Assembly: GCA_963557065.1 (NCBI GenBank)
Contig: CAUWCT010000001.1
Coordinates: 124,001 to 188,000 of the forward strand
Source: UMGS1370 sp963557065
GTDB taxonomy: Bacteria > Bacillota > Clostridia > Lachnospirales > Lachnospiraceae
Reading direction: 5' to 3'
Length of the DNA: 64,000 nt
Shown here: positions 1 through 8,802 of the stretch, in pieces
Position numbering within the stretch: position 1 is the stretch's first letter
Layout: every line of letters begins with the position of its first letter
Made by a program: the position numbers and the translations under genes
The notes under the pieces: model-generated
Database searches by the model: none
Seen by the model: only the letters and a program-made list of their open reading frames with translations
What the model was told of the DNA's origin: nothing

Positions 1-1
1 T

Positions 2-799
2 CATGACTTTTCCGGCGTCACAAGTATTGATATCTACCGGAAAATCAAGCCGTACAAAACCCTTCTGGGTCTGGAAAGCCTGAAACAAAAAGCTATTGAA
101 CGTTTTTTAGGCATTTTCCGCACGGATCCCTATTCCGGAGGCCAGCTGATTGAGGTCTACCAGGAGTATCTGATGACCGGTCAGGACCGGCTTTATGACA
201 TGCTGATGCTTCATAATAAAGAAGATCTGGAGGGAATGCCCCTGATTCTTCCTATTTTGAATTACTGTGATATGATGGAAGGACCTTTTTCATTGGTAAG
301 CCAGGAGTGCCGCACCATGCATGACATTTTCGGCACCCCAGAAGCCTGCTGCGACCTGACCTATGAAAGTCCAGTCTTCGTCCCCAATGGCTGGACCTTT
401 TCTGATGAGTTCTTTTCTATCTCCTGCGAACACAACCATCTGATATGCACTGTCCCTCTCATAGAAGGCGAACTGAAATATTTCTATCCAGATTATAAAG
501 ATTACTACTACCTGCCCCAGGAGGATACTGCCATCCACAAAAGTCTGGGCGAATTTGTGGATCGATCTGCCCGCAAAAAAGCTACTGCTGCCACCTGCTA
601 TACGAAAACGATCGGCCGTTTTCTGCCCCAGCCTGTCCCACTTTTTGAGCCGGCATTAAAGGCCTGCCATAAAGACAGACAGACCTTTTTATCTTATACC
701 CCTGATTTATTTGCAGATCCCGATTTTTCCGCAAAATTCTTAGACGGCATTTTTAAACGGCTGTGTCCCAAAATCAACCGGCCAGACCATTTTTCCTAA
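2..799 (+). CDS. YprB-type ribonuclease H-like protein, 5'-truncated by window edge
   Basis: The reading frame is open from base 2, so the start lies outside the window; 265 codons remain. The visible part begins HDFSGVTSIDIY and contains LYDMLMLHNKEDLEGM, which fits the C-terminal half of the RNase H-like exonuclease fold (RNase_H_2, as in Bacillus YprB): a conserved HN..DL segment carries a metal-binding acid in this family. The last ~110 residues have no motif I recognise. No substrate can be assigned; family members are predicted DNA/RNA 3'-5' exonucleases. The stop codon overlaps the stop of the convergent DUF5662 gene by a few bases, leaving no room for a separate terminator. Confidence 0.7.
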   Translation, partial: HDFSGVTSIDIYRKIKPYKTLLGLESLKQKAIERFLGIFRTDPYSGGQLIEVYQEYLMTGQDRLYDMLMLHNKEDLEGMPLILPILNYCDMMEGPFSLVSQECRTMHDIFGTPEACCDLTYESPVFVPNGWTFSDEFFSISCEHNHLICTVPLIEGELKYFYPDYKDYYYLPQEDTAIHKSLGEFVDRSARKKATAATCYTKTIGRFLPQPVPLFEPALKACHKDRQTFLSYTPDLFADPDFSAKFLDGIFKRLCPKINRPDHFS

Positions 800-1341
800 T
801 AATCGCCTTTTTTCAGCAGTTTTCGGATATAAGCAAATGTTTTACGCTCCCCTTTCTTTTTCAGCATCCACAAAAGCCGCTCCAAAAGGGCTCTGGTTTC
901 CGGATGAATCGTGATAAATTGTCTGGTTTTCTCATAATACTCCCAGGGCGCGCTGTCCGTATACTCTTTTCCTTTATAAACCCTGCATGCCGCAATCCGA
1001 TCCATCACCATTTCAATCACGTACTGCAGCGGCATCCGGTTGCCGACCAGTCCGGCCTCCTTATTTACAGAAACATCAATCCAGTATTCAAAGTGATGCT
1101 TGTTGCGCCCCTTATGATGAAGCCACGCTTTGGAAAAGCCAAACAATTCCCGCTCTGCCGCATTGGGACTTCTGTTTCCCTGGTAAAAACGCATGCCGGT
1201 CCAGAATTCTTCCGGGCTGTATTTGGACAAATCATGGAGCAGTCCCTGCCGGTACAATCCTACCTGAAAGCAGTACCTCATTACTAAAAACTTATGTTGG
1301 GTAATTGTATAAAAATGTCTTGCAATATTTGAAATTTTCAT
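796..1341 (-). CDS. DUF5662 family protein
   Basis: 181 residues, soluble, rich in aromatic and basic residues. The segment HDLSKYSPEEF near residue 37 and the H-H-K pattern around WLHHKGRNKHH (about 114-124) look like metal-dependent HD-type phosphohydrolase signatures and match my memory of the DUF5662 family common in Lachnospiraceae and phages. The biochemical role is unknown; a hydrolase function is inference from the histidine/aspartate pattern only. It converges on the upstream nuclease gene and is divergent from the cold-shock gene, with a degenerate palindromic element between. Confidence 0.65.
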   Translation of the reverse strand: MKISNIARHFYTITQHKFLVMRYCFQVGLYRQGLLHDLSKYSPEEFWTGMRFYQGNRSPNAAERELFGFSKAWLHHKGRNKHHFEYWIDVSVNKEAGLVGNRMPLQYVIEMVMDRIAACRVYKGKEYTDSAPWEYYEKTRQFITIHPETRALLERLLWMLKKKGERKTFAYIRKLLKKGDY

Positions 1342-1416
1342 CTTATATCTTCCTCTGTGCAGGCTTATTTCTTGGTTCCTGTTTCAGTATAACAGCTTTT
1401 TTCCAAACGTCAAATC

Positions 1417-1601
1417 ATAATCGTTCATCCATGCCATTCATAATTTGGCGGATGCCACAAAATCCTTTAAATGTGAATTGCTTTGGCCGCAAAATTATTC
1501 ATATCGGGCGTCTGCCTATAAAAATTGACACAAAATTTGTTCATTGTGAACAGGTTCCCATGAGCAAATTTGTGTCAGTTTTTGCATGGCTGAACTGCTG
1601 C
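1417..1601. repeat. Degenerate copy of the dispersed palindromic (MITE-like) element
   Basis: The right end GCATGGCTGAACTGCTGC (1584-1601) matches 16 of 18 bases of the terminal repeat of the good copies at 30.4 and 36.0 kb; a weaker left end (about 14/18) closes at 1434. Inside are two long hairpins: arms 1520-1543/1560-1583 and roughly 1434-1450/1487-1505. Between them lies the linker GGCGTCTGCC at 1508-1517, also present in the 30.4 kb copy. The stems are kept although their sequence is quite different. No clear target duplication remains. The region 1342-1623 holds no gene. Confidence 0.6.
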
Positions 1602-1623
1602 TAGAAATTGGTATCAAAACCAT

Positions 1624-1652
1624 TTGACACCTGATAAAAACTGTGCTATTCT
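1624..1652 (+). promoter_or_regulatory. Sigma-A promoter of the cold-shock gene
   Basis: TTGACA at 1624-1629 and TATTCT at 1647-1652 with a 17-bp spacer and an extended -10 TG at 1644-1645. Transcription would start near 1659 and give a leader of about 50 nt, long enough for a cold-shock 5' UTR. Confidence 0.75.
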
Positions 1653-1711
1653 TAGAACAACCGCAAAATAAGTTGTGGTGCAATTTTTTTTATTTCTTTG
1701 GAGGTATCATA

Positions 1712-1909
1712 ATGAAAGGTACAGTTAAGTGGTTTAACAACCAGAAGGGCTACGGATTCATTTCCGACGAGCAGGGTAATGATGTATTCGTACATTACTC
1801 CGGATTAAACATGGAAGGCTTCAAGTCCTTAGACGAAGGCGCTGAGGTTGAATTCGATGTAATCAACGGAGCAAAGGGTCCTCAGGCAACCAACGTTACC
1901 AAGTTATAA
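1712..1909 (+). CDS. csp: Cold-shock protein (CspA/CspB family)
   Basis: 65 residues starting MKGTVKWFNNQKGYGF. It is a single OB-fold with both nucleic-acid-binding motifs, RNP1 (KGYGFI, about 13-18) and RNP2 (VFVHY, about 26-30). Such proteins bind single-stranded RNA/DNA and act as RNA chaperones in cold adaptation and growth. The ATG at 1712 is chosen over an in-frame upstream start because a GGAGG ribosome site lies about 8 bases before it and family members start exactly here. It is monocistronic, with its own promoter at 1624 and a hairpin terminator around 2009-2038. Confidence 0.95.
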   Translation: MKGTVKWFNNQKGYGFISDEQGNDVFVHYSGLNMEGFKSLDEGAEVEFDVINGAKGPQATNVTKL

Positions 1910-2008
1910 TTTCTAATCATCTAGTCAGCAGTGTACCTTTTTCAATCATATAGAGCATATTTATGTAATTGAAATAAAGTTATATTGGATTCAATGATTA
2001 CAAACAAG

Positions 2009-2038
2009 AGCCAGTGTCCTTGGACGCTGGCCCTTTTT
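2009..2038 (+). terminator. Intrinsic terminator, probably of csp
   Basis: GCCAGTGTCC and GGACGCTGGC form a 10-bp stem with a 2-base loop followed by CCTTTTT. It ends the csp transcript about 100 nt past the stop and could also shield the convergent hslO gene. Confidence 0.7.
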
Positions 2039-2048
2039 GGATTCTCTC

Positions 2049-2927
2049 TTAAGACGCACGATTTAACAGTTCTTTCAATTCTTCCACAGAGAATTTATAG
2101 TTGTGATTGCAGAAATGGCAGTTTACTTCTATTTCCTTTCCCTCGTCAATCATCTCCTGAAGCTCTTTCTTTCCAATACTTACCAGGGCTTTTTCCACTC
2201 TCTGCTTGGTGCAGTTGCAGTAAAAGCTGGTCTCTACCGTCTCATTAATCTCCAGGCCAAAATCACCCAAAATATGCTCTAAAATCATCTCTGGAGTATT
2301 TCCGGCATCTAATAAAGAGGTAATGGAAGTAATTTCCCCAAGACGTGTTTCCAGCTTATCAATAATCTCATCAGATGCACCCGGCAAAAGCTGAATCATA
2401 AATCCCCCTGCCTGACGCACTGTATTATCTTTGTTCATCAGCACGCCTAATGCAACGGAAGAAGGGGTCTGCTCGGAAGTGGCATAATAATAGGTCAGAT
2501 CCTCTGCAATCTCTCCTGTCACCAGAATCGTCTGTCCCACGTAAGGTTCTTTTAATCCAATATCCTTAATGACGCTTAACACTCCTACTCCTAAAGAACC
2601 GCCTACATCCAGCTTTCCCTTTGCATTCGGCGGCAGCATGACAGAAGGATTATAGGCATAACCTTTTACCCGTCCTCTGGAGTCTGCTGTAACAGTCAGT
2701 CCTTCTAACGGACCATCTCCCTGAATCTTTAAGGTCAGCAAATCGTCTTCCCCCTTCATGGTAATTCCCATCATTCCGCCTGCAGTCAAAAGACGGCCCA
2801 AAGCTGCTGTTGCCACCGGACTGGTGTTGTGAGCCTGGCGGGCATGTTCCACCAGTTCTTTTGTAGTAGATGCAAATGCACGAATCTGACCCTCTGCAGC
2901 CGTTGCACGAATTATATAATCAGACAT
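2049..2927 (-). CDS. hslO: Redox-regulated chaperone Hsp33
   Basis: 292 residues, the normal Hsp33 length. The N-terminal domain begins MSDYIIRATAAEGQIRAFA and the C-terminal zinc switch has its four cysteines as CNC at 237-239 and CHFC at 270-273. Oxidative stress releases zinc, forms disulfides and activates the holdase that protects unfolding proteins in the cytoplasm. The final residues (VEELKELLNRAS) are typical. It lies 52 bp downstream of a methyltransferase gene on the same strand and may be cotranscribed with it; a TTGTATATACAAC palindrome sits in that gap. Confidence 0.95.
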   Translation of the reverse strand: MSDYIIRATAAEGQIRAFASTTKELVEHARQAHNTSPVATAALGRLLTAGGMMGITMKGEDDLLTLKIQGDGPLEGLTVTADSRGRVKGYAYNPSVMLPPNAKGKLDVGGSLGVGVLSVIKDIGLKEPYVGQTILVTGEIAEDLTYYYATSEQTPSSVALGVLMNKDNTVRQAGGFMIQLLPGASDEIIDKLETRLGEITSITSLLDAGNTPEMILEHILGDFGLEINETVETSFYCNCTKQRVEKALVSIGKKELQEMIDEGKEIEVNCHFCNHNYKFSVEELKELLNRAS

Positions 2928-2979
2928 AGTTCATCCTCTCTTTGTTTGTTTTTCATATTATTTGTTGTATATACAACAT

Positions 2980-3759
2980 TTAATCCCGATTTTTTCCATG
3001 TTCTCTGGCAATTACATAAATCCGCTCACTATCTGGCCTCATCCTGTCTTTTGTAAATGCATCATAGCAGGTCTCAAATATCAGGCCGGCCTCCTCTAAT
3101 GCCTGTTTAATTTCCTCTACTGAATAGGCCCTCTGGTAATGGTTTTCTTCAAATTTGCGGTACAGCGGATCTGTCTTTTCATTTCCTTTGTCTTCCCGGA
3201 TAAACAGAGTTAAACCGTATTCATTGATGCAGGACTCTTCATCATAATAATTTTCCCAGATAAAGCTGCCCTCTTCCCGGTTTTCTGCAATGGTGGACTC
3301 CCCCAGCATTTCTTTGTATTTGTACTGGGTATTCAAATCAAAAATAAAGACCCCGCCCGGATCCAGGTAGTTGTTTACCAGAGAAAATACCTGGACCAGT
3401 TCCTCGTACTCCAGAATATAATTCATAGAATCACAGATACTGACCACTGCGGCTACTGTACCATAAAGTTCAAATTCCCTCATATCTTGAAGAAGGTACA
3501 GAATATCGCTGCCGCTTTCCAGCTTCTTTTCCATGGCAATCTCCAGCATTTCCTCTGCATTGTCCACGCCGATCATATCATAGCCGGAAGCTGCCAGAAG
3601 TTCTGTGAGACTGCCGGTCCCGCAGCCCAAATCCAGAACCAGTCCGCCTCTTACTCCTCTCTCTTTCAGCAGGCTGATTAGATACCTGCTCCACTCCTGA
3701 TAAGGAATATTATCCATAAACAGATCGTATACTGCCGCAAAGCTTGTATAAGCGTCCAT
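2980..3759 (-). CDS. Class I SAM-dependent methyltransferase
   Basis: 259 residues from MDAYTSFAAVYDLFMD, a start supported by AGGAGG seven bases upstream; the longer in-frame reading has no ribosome site. Motif I is LVLDLGCGTGSLTELLA (about 43-59), followed by an acidic motif II (MIGVDNAEEML) and a motif IV-like FIFDLNTQ, so it binds S-adenosylmethionine with a Rossmann fold. The closest type I know is the UbiE/Tam-like group found beside Firmicutes housekeeping genes. The substrate cannot be read from the sequence. Confidence 0.8.
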   Translation of the reverse strand: MDAYTSFAAVYDLFMDNIPYQEWSRYLISLLKERGVRGGLVLDLGCGTGSLTELLAASGYDMIGVDNAEEMLEIAMEKKLESGSDILYLLQDMREFELYGTVAAVVSICDSMNYILEYEELVQVFSLVNNYLDPGGVFIFDLNTQYKYKEMLGESTIAENREEGSFIWENYYDEESCINEYGLTLFIREDKGNEKTDPLYRKFEENHYQRAYSVEEIKQALEEAGLIFETCYDAFTKDRMRPDSERIYVIAREHGKNRD

Positions 3760-3778
3760 GTTTCCTCCTAAAGAGACA

Positions 3779-3802
3779 GGGCTGCCCTTAAAAAGGCAGC
3801 CC
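3779..3802 (-). other. Hairpin between SEC-C gene and methyltransferase
   Basis: GGGCTGCC at 3779-3786 pairs with GGCAGCCC at 3795-3802. On the minus strand it follows the SEC-C stop by about 40 bases but lacks a uridine run, so it is either a weak terminator or an mRNA-stabilising processing hairpin just before the methyltransferase ribosome site. Confidence 0.4.
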
Positions 3803-3843
3803 CTTATCCAGACTCCGCTCTCCCGCAGAATCATCACCCGATT

Positions 3844-4362
3844 TTATGCGTTCTTACCGCAGCATTTCTTGTACTTTTTGCCGCTTCCACAAGGACATGG
3901 ATCGTTGGGGTATACTTTATGTCCCTTACGAATCGTGCCGGAAGCCTTCTGCTCCTTGTACAGCTCTTTTCTGCGCTCTTCAGAAAGAATAGCATCCCAC
4001 TGCGGCAGTTCATACAGCCAGTTTGCCTTTGCCTCTACCATGTTGTAGTAAAGTTTTTCCGGATCAATCTCAATCCGCACCTGGGTATCTTCTTCCATAG
4101 TGTCGATTGGATTTTCATATCCTTTTAAACTCTCATTAATGCCGTCTAAAAAGCCTACCATGATTAGCAATTCTGTATTGTACTTTTCAGCCAGTTCCTT
4201 TACTGTACCGGTCACAACCTCTGAAGGGTTAGAAAGAATCTGCTCATAAATTCCTTTTTCAATGGTAAAATAACCAGTCCACAGTTCTTCTCTTTTTTTA
4301 TCATCTAAGCCGTCTCCGTAAGCCAGATTTCTCCAGGTATCTAAAATAGCCATCTCTATCAT
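3844..4362 (-). CDS. SEC-C metal-binding domain protein
   Basis: 172 residues. The C-terminus carries the SEC-C zinc finger NDPCPCGSGKKYKKCCG (about 153-169), the motif also found at the end of SecA, where it binds zinc and contacts SecB or ribosomes. The N-terminal ~140 residues are acidic and helical with no domain I recognise. The function is unknown; a role in protein quality control is inference from the finger. The start is uncertain: ATG codons at 4362 and 4353 share one AAAGGA region. Confidence 0.75.
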   Translation of the reverse strand: MIEMAILDTWRNLAYGDGLDDKKREELWTGYFTIEKGIYEQILSNPSEVVTGTVKELAEKYNTELLIMVGFLDGINESLKGYENPIDTMEEDTQVRIEIDPEKLYYNMVEAKANWLYELPQWDAILSEERRKELYKEQKASGTIRKGHKVYPNDPCPCGSGKKYKKCCGKNA

Positions 4363-4444
4363 CCATCCTTTTTATCAGTATTGACAGGCAAAACGCCTCT
4401 AGGCCATAGTATATAACAAAACTATGATTGTTGTAAAGTCTTTT

Positions 4445-5662
4445 CTAGCGCTGGTATGCATATACCGGAAGACCATTTTCCATTTTTCTCTCCGGTTCTC
4501 CCTGAATCAGCGGAAGGGCATAAGATAAAAACTCTTCGCTGATATCTGTGCCGTTGCCGATAATCCATTGAGACGGGAACTTCTTTTCCTGATTGCAGAC
4601 CTGGTTCACATCTACTGTCACGCATTCCATCTCATATGGGCTGTCAGACTTTCGGTTAAAGGCAATCATCTGCCCGGTTACTCCCTCTAAGGCCTTTCTT
4701 ACGCCCCATTTGCCTGCCATTGCTGCCTCTTCAATGTCTGTCTGGGAAGCCGCCATACCGGAACAGCGCTGGCTTACGTTTAATTCCACAGAGCGAACCT
4801 TTACCCCGAAACGGTCCCGGACAAAATTTTCCAGAATCTTTCCGCTTCCGGTCAGCATCTTATGACCGAACGTATCCAGTCTGGCCTCATCTGCATATTC
4901 ACAGATAAACTGACCTCTGTCATCCGAAATCCCCTCTGAAATACAGATAATCACATTAGGCTGCTTCTCTAATGCCTCTTCCACATCCTTAGCAAACTGC
5001 TCCATGTCAAAGTTTGTCTCCGGAAGGTAAATGAGCAGCGGATTGTCGCCTTTGTGTTTTCTTGCCAGAACGCTGGCTGCTGTCAACCACCCTGCATGAC
5101 GTCCCATCAATTCTACAATGGTAACTGCCTTTTGCTGGTACACAGAAGAATCCAGTACAATCTCTCTGACTGTAGAAGCCACATACTTTGCTGCACTGCC
5201 GTATCCAGGAGTATGATCGGTCATAATCAGGTCATTGTCAATGGTCTTTGGAATGCCGATCACCTTTACGTCAATGTCATTGGAAGCTGCATATCTTGCC
5301 AGCTTGCTTACAGTATCCATGGAATCATTGCCGCCGATATAGAAGAAATATCCAATATCCATCTGCCGAAATTTTTCAAATAATTCCTGATAGCAGATGT
5401 CGCTTAAATCTTCTGGAAGCTTATACCGGCAGGAGCCTAAGTAGGCGGCAGGAGTCAGCTTTAGCAATTCCAATTCTTCTTCATCCAGAGCAGAAAGTTC
5501 CATGGTTCTGCCGGCCATAAAGCCTTCTATGCCATGAATCATGCCGTACACTTTGCCAATCTCATCACCATGATCTATTCCCTCTTTGATGACTCCGTAA
5601 AGGCTAGCGTTGATAACTGCTGTCGGTCCTCCGGACTGGCCGACAATTATATTTTTCTTCAT
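4445..5662 (-). CDS. pfp: PPi-dependent 6-phosphofructokinase
   Basis: 405 residues, group II PFK length. It transfers phosphate to fructose 6-phosphate at the committed step of glycolysis. Seen: QSGGPTAVINAS (9-20), GGNDSM (110-115) and IPKTIDNDL (137-145) with the catalytic Asp142, then MGRHAGWL (186-193). Asp113, where ATP enzymes have Gly, and Lys139 in PKTIDND rather than GTIDND are the established marks of pyrophosphate use, so a reversible PPi enzyme is likely. AGAGGAG lies ahead of ATG 5662. Its first 59 bases overlap the 3' end of the upstream amidase frame, which probably was not so originally. Confidence 0.9.
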   Translation of the reverse strand: MKKNIIVGQSGGPTAVINASLYGVIKEGIDHGDEIGKVYGMIHGIEGFMAGRTMELSALDEEELELLKLTPAAYLGSCRYKLPEDLSDICYQELFEKFRQMDIGYFFYIGGNDSMDTVSKLARYAASNDIDVKVIGIPKTIDNDLIMTDHTPGYGSAAKYVASTVREIVLDSSVYQQKAVTIVELMGRHAGWLTAASVLARKHKGDNPLLIYLPETNFDMEQFAKDVEEALEKQPNVIICISEGISDDRGQFICEYADEARLDTFGHKMLTGSGKILENFVRDRFGVKVRSVELNVSQRCSGMAASQTDIEEAAMAGKWGVRKALEGVTGQMIAFNRKSDSPYEMECVTVDVNQVCNQEKKFPSQWIIGNGTDISEEFLSYALPLIQGEPERKMENGLPVYAYQR

Positions 5663-6725
5663 AGGTATCTTCTCCTCTTTTTACTCTCTGTCTCTTATTG
5701 TAGCGGAAAGACGCACTGTTGGCAAGTACCCTTTCTCTTCCACTCCTTTTTCTCCCCCTGTCTTTTCCCGGCTTTCCCCTTTTCTTCCTGACCTGTTTTC
5801 TGATAAACGCCCCCTGTTTTTCTTCTGCCTCCATAGGAATCAGCGCTCCCTTAAAATCAGACATCAGGTAAATGCTGCCTTCAAACATGCTGCCGTCTTC
5901 TTTCAAACGGTACAGTTCGTTTTTCCATACGACCCAGGTATCCTTTTTCATGGCGCCGTTTTCCCCCAGATAATACCACATTCCGGCTGAATCTGTTTTC
6001 CAGGTATTAGAAACCATCATTCCGGCTCCGTCAAACCAATACCAGTTTTCTCCGTCCTTGTACCAGTTATTCCGTACCGGTTCTCCGGTATTTCCCAGAT
6101 AAAACCGCCATCCGCCTTCTTCCTGATACCACCCCCATCGTTTCTCCGGTACCGGCTGGTTTATATTGTAATATAAAAGAATGGCTGCTGTTTCCGCTTT
6201 TGCAAGTCTCTCTAAATTATCTGCATTGAGAAGCCATCTGGCAATGGCCCCATTGGTATGAAAAGAATGTTCCAAAATCAATCCCGGCGTTCCTACTGCG
6301 GCTGCCCCTCGCAAAACCCCGTAATAATCTCCGTTTTGTCCCCGTCTGTGCTCGATTCTGGCCGGCTGTCTGGTGCTTAACACCGTTTCCACTGTCTGGG
6401 CCAAAGCCATTCCAATGCCGTCTGCACTGCCATTTATAGCACAATAGGCGCATGGGTAATCAATATTGGGATTTGCTCCATTTGCCACTGCATTAGAATG
6501 ATCTGAAATAAATAAATCACATCCCTTTGAGGACGCTCCTCTGGCATACAATCCCTTATCTTCCTGCTGCTTTTCCCTGGTCAGCACTACCTCTATCCCA
6601 TAAGATTCCAGATACTTTTTCTGGAGTAAGTGGAGTTTCCATGCCATTTCCGACTCATAATATCCTGGTTCTGCCGAACTCTGGTTGTATTTACCAAAAT
6701 GCCCTGCGTCTAAACAGATCTTCAT
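5604..6725 (-). CDS. N-acetylmuramoyl-L-alanine amidase (Amidase_3) with choline-binding-type repeats
   Basis: 373 residues. The Amidase_3 fold (1-185) shows zinc ligands His9 (DAGHFG), Glu24 and His76 (DHSNA) and catalytic Glu152 (ILEHSFHTN); it cleaves the amide between muramic acid and the stem peptide. About 196-275 holds WYQEEGGWRFYL, NWYKDGENWYWFD and MWYYLGENGAMKK, aromatic cell-wall-binding repeats. No signal peptide is visible, unlike most such enzymes, so export could be via a holin, a phage-like route or lysis. The last ~65 residues are an arginine/lysine-rich tail that runs 59 bp into pfp; this suggests a lost stop or frameshift near 5780. ATG 6725 has AGGAGG upstream. Confidence 0.85.
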   Translation of the reverse strand: MKICLDAGHFGKYNQSSAEPGYYESEMAWKLHLLQKKYLESYGIEVVLTREKQQEDKGLYARGASSKGCDLFISDHSNAVANGANPNIDYPCAYCAINGSADGIGMALAQTVETVLSTRQPARIEHRRGQNGDYYGVLRGAAAVGTPGLILEHSFHTNGAIARWLLNADNLERLAKAETAAILLYYNINQPVPEKRWGWYQEEGGWRFYLGNTGEPVRNNWYKDGENWYWFDGAGMMVSNTWKTDSAGMWYYLGENGAMKKDTWVVWKNELYRLKEDGSMFEGSIYLMSDFKGALIPMEAEEKQGAFIRKQVRKKRGKPGKDRGRKRSGRERVLANSASFRYNKRQRVKRGEDTYEEKYNCRPVRRTDSSYQR

Positions 6726-6940
6726 ACTCCTGTCCTCCTTTTTTATTCACAGCTATTTCTGCATCGTTCTTATCTATCTTATGAAAGTTTCAAACAGGCT
6801 GTGCCTGAACCTATGGCCAGAGTGGGAAAACTGTAGTATAATATAAAGATACCGGGGTCAAAAACATGAGTAAAAAGCCTTTTGTCCCCAACAGGATATG
6901 AACACTGATACATTTAGAAAAAGAAAGGAAAGACTTGTTT

Positions 6941-7171
6941 ATGAATCCAATAGAACTGATGGGACTTCAAAAAAAGGCCCTGGCTTTCAAAGAAAATCAT
7001 CCGAAATTTATTAACTTTCTTCAGGCAGTTTCCCAAAAGAATCTTATGGAAGGAACTATTATGGAAGTGACTCTTACGGATCACACAGGAGAACAACTAT
7101 CTGCGAATTTAAAACTAACTGGGTCTGATATCGAGCTTATCCGCAGTCTCGCTGAACTGCAAAAAAAATAA
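6941..7171 (+). CDS. Small hypothetical protein
   Basis: 76 residues from ATG 6941 (AAAGGAAAG upstream; an in-frame TTG at 6935 is closer to the ribosome site and cannot be excluded). Sequence begins MNPIELMGLQKKALAFKENH and is amphipathic with charged helices; no signal peptide, membrane segment or known motif. It has its own TATAAT-like box near 6836-6841 and a strong downstream terminator, so it is probably expressed. I do not recognise a family beyond similar short proteins in Lachnospiraceae. Confidence 0.6.
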   Translation: MNPIELMGLQKKALAFKENHPKFINFLQAVSQKNLMEGTIMEVTLTDHTGEQLSANLKLTGSDIELIRSLAELQKK

Positions 7172-7258
7172 TACCTGTTTTGTGTATAAAATATTCAGAC
7201 CGGACAATACTATGAGTGTAAACAAAAGATAAATTTAACTACTTATCCTCCCCTTTTT

Positions 7259-7305
7259 AATACCTTGCCTGTTGGCTTCGTGCAGCAGGCGGGGTATTTT
7301 TTTTT
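7259..7305 (+). terminator. Strong intrinsic terminator
   Basis: AATACC..GCCTG pairs with CAGGC..GGTATT around a CTTCG-containing loop, followed by nine thymines. It ends the short gene at 6941. The rest of 7172-7483 holds no gene. Confidence 0.85.
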
Positions 7306-7383
7306 ATTTTATGAAAAGTTAAATGCGATTCTTTTATATGAAATCAAACAGAATAACGACCGTTGCAGAAATAGCTCAAAGAA

Positions 7384-7422
7384 GCTGTCGCTTCACGATT
7401 TTTTAATCATTAAGGCGACAGC
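7384..7422 (-). terminator. Hairpin ending the fucosidase operon
   Basis: GCTGTCGC (7384-7391) pairs with GCGACAGC (7415-7422); on the minus strand TTCTTT follows. It is a moderate terminator about 60 bases after the alpha-fucosidase stop. Confidence 0.5.
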
Positions 7423-7483
7423 TCTCTATGGAAGTCCAGATTTTTGTCCGCACCCAATCAAAATGTGGTCTTCGTTTCACTCT

Positions 7484-8791
7484 TTACTGTCTTAATATAA
7501 TTTTTAATACAGTATCCATCTGATCTGGAAGCGGGTAGGTAAATACCGGATTCTCGCCAAACGAGACAAACGCTACATCGTTATACAGCACGGTATTCCA
7601 TGCCTCTCCGCGCTTCATCTCGCTGCCATTTTCCACATAGTAGACCTTATCCAGCTGCTCTGGTGCAATTCCATACAATGGCAGCGCCCCCAGAGGCTCC
7701 TCATAGACATGAGCGTAAATGACGTTTCCCTTTTGGGTATATCTGCCCCACTCTGGCTTTGGCAACCCACAAATTCCGCAGCCATAAATACTCTCTCCGT
7801 TCTTTTTCATCCATACGCCAATTTTCTCCAAAATCTCTCTTCCCTGCTCCGGAATATTCCCTCTTGCGTCCGGTCCAACATTTAAAATCATGTTGCCTCC
7901 CTTACTGACGCATTCCACAAGCTTTCGCACCAGCATTTCAGGCGACTTGTAATCATGGTCATAGTTGCAGAATCCCCAGTGATTATTCATTGTCGCACAA
8001 AGTTCCCATGGAATCTGCTCTCCCAATTCATCCTGAACGCCTCCTGGAGGAATAATCTGCTCTGGACTTGCAAAATCCCCGCTGTAAATCAAAGGATTTG
8101 CTGTCGCGATGCTTCCGTGATTATCCCCAGCCCCCTCCAGGCGGTTGTCAATAACAACATCCGGCTGATATTTGCGCACCATGCGGATCAGGTCTGTCGC
8201 CTTCCACTTCTCTCCACACATATCATCATAGGAGAAATCGAACCATAACAGATCGAGTTTTCCATAATTGGTCACAAGTTCTTTTACCTGCCCATGCATA
8301 TAAGTCAGATAACGGTCGAAATCAATCTGCTCATCCTTAAATTCTTTGCGATTTCTCATCGGGTGTTGTCTGTCACCATATTTCGGAAAGTCCGGATGAT
8401 GCCAGTCAATAATCGAAAAATACAGTCCCACCTTAATACCTTCTGCGCGAAACGCCTCCAAAAACTCCCGCACCAAGTCCCTTCCGGCCTTTGTATTTGT
8501 CGCTTTATAATCCGTCAACGCTGAATCAAACAGGCAAAAGCCATCGTGGTGCTTTGCCGTAAGCACCGCATATTTCATCCCCGCTGCCTTTGCAAGGCTC
8601 GCCCACTTCTTCGGCTGATAGTCCGCTGGATCAAACAGATCAAAGTATTTTTCATATTCTGCGACTGTCATTTCACGCTCCGACATCACCCATTCCCCAC
8701 ACGCCGGAATTGCATACAGCCCCCAGTGAATGAACATGCCAAATCTTGCATCCATAAACCATTTTGTTCTCTCTTTGATGTCCTGATTCAT
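7484..8791 (-). CDS. Alpha-L-fucosidase, glycoside hydrolase family 29
   Basis: 435 residues, a catalytic (beta/alpha)-barrel domain without a carbohydrate-binding module. The GH29 signature is clear: WFMDARFGMFIHWGLYAIP (11-29), YAVLTAKHHDGFCLFDS (74-90), and LLWFDFSYDD, where Asp185 should be the nucleophile. It hydrolyses alpha-linked L-fucose from glycans with retention. No signal peptide, so it works in the cytoplasm on imported fucosylated oligosaccharide. It is the last gene of an ABC importer operon, 11 bp after the oxidoreductase, with GGAGG ahead of the ATG. Subfamily (A or B) and exact linkage cannot be decided by eye. Confidence 0.92.
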   Translation of the reverse strand: MNQDIKERTKWFMDARFGMFIHWGLYAIPACGEWVMSEREMTVAEYEKYFDLFDPADYQPKKWASLAKAAGMKYAVLTAKHHDGFCLFDSALTDYKATNTKAGRDLVREFLEAFRAEGIKVGLYFSIIDWHHPDFPKYGDRQHPMRNRKEFKDEQIDFDRYLTYMHGQVKELVTNYGKLDLLWFDFSYDDMCGEKWKATDLIRMVRKYQPDVVIDNRLEGAGDNHGSIATANPLIYSGDFASPEQIIPPGGVQDELGEQIPWELCATMNNHWGFCNYDHDYKSPEMLVRKLVECVSKGGNMILNVGPDARGNIPEQGREILEKIGVWMKKNGESIYGCGICGLPKPEWGRYTQKGNVIYAHVYEEPLGALPLYGIAPEQLDKVYYVENGSEMKRGEAWNTVLYNDVAFVSFGENPVFTYPLPDQMDTVLKIILRQ

Positions 8792-8802
8792 TTTTCCTCC
8801 AT

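Noticed and set aside
1305..1604. 99-codon plus-strand frame before csp
   Set aside because: It overlaps the DUF5662 start and runs through the hairpins of the degenerate element.
6217..6453. 78-codon minus-strand frame
   Set aside because: Shadow inside the amidase gene.
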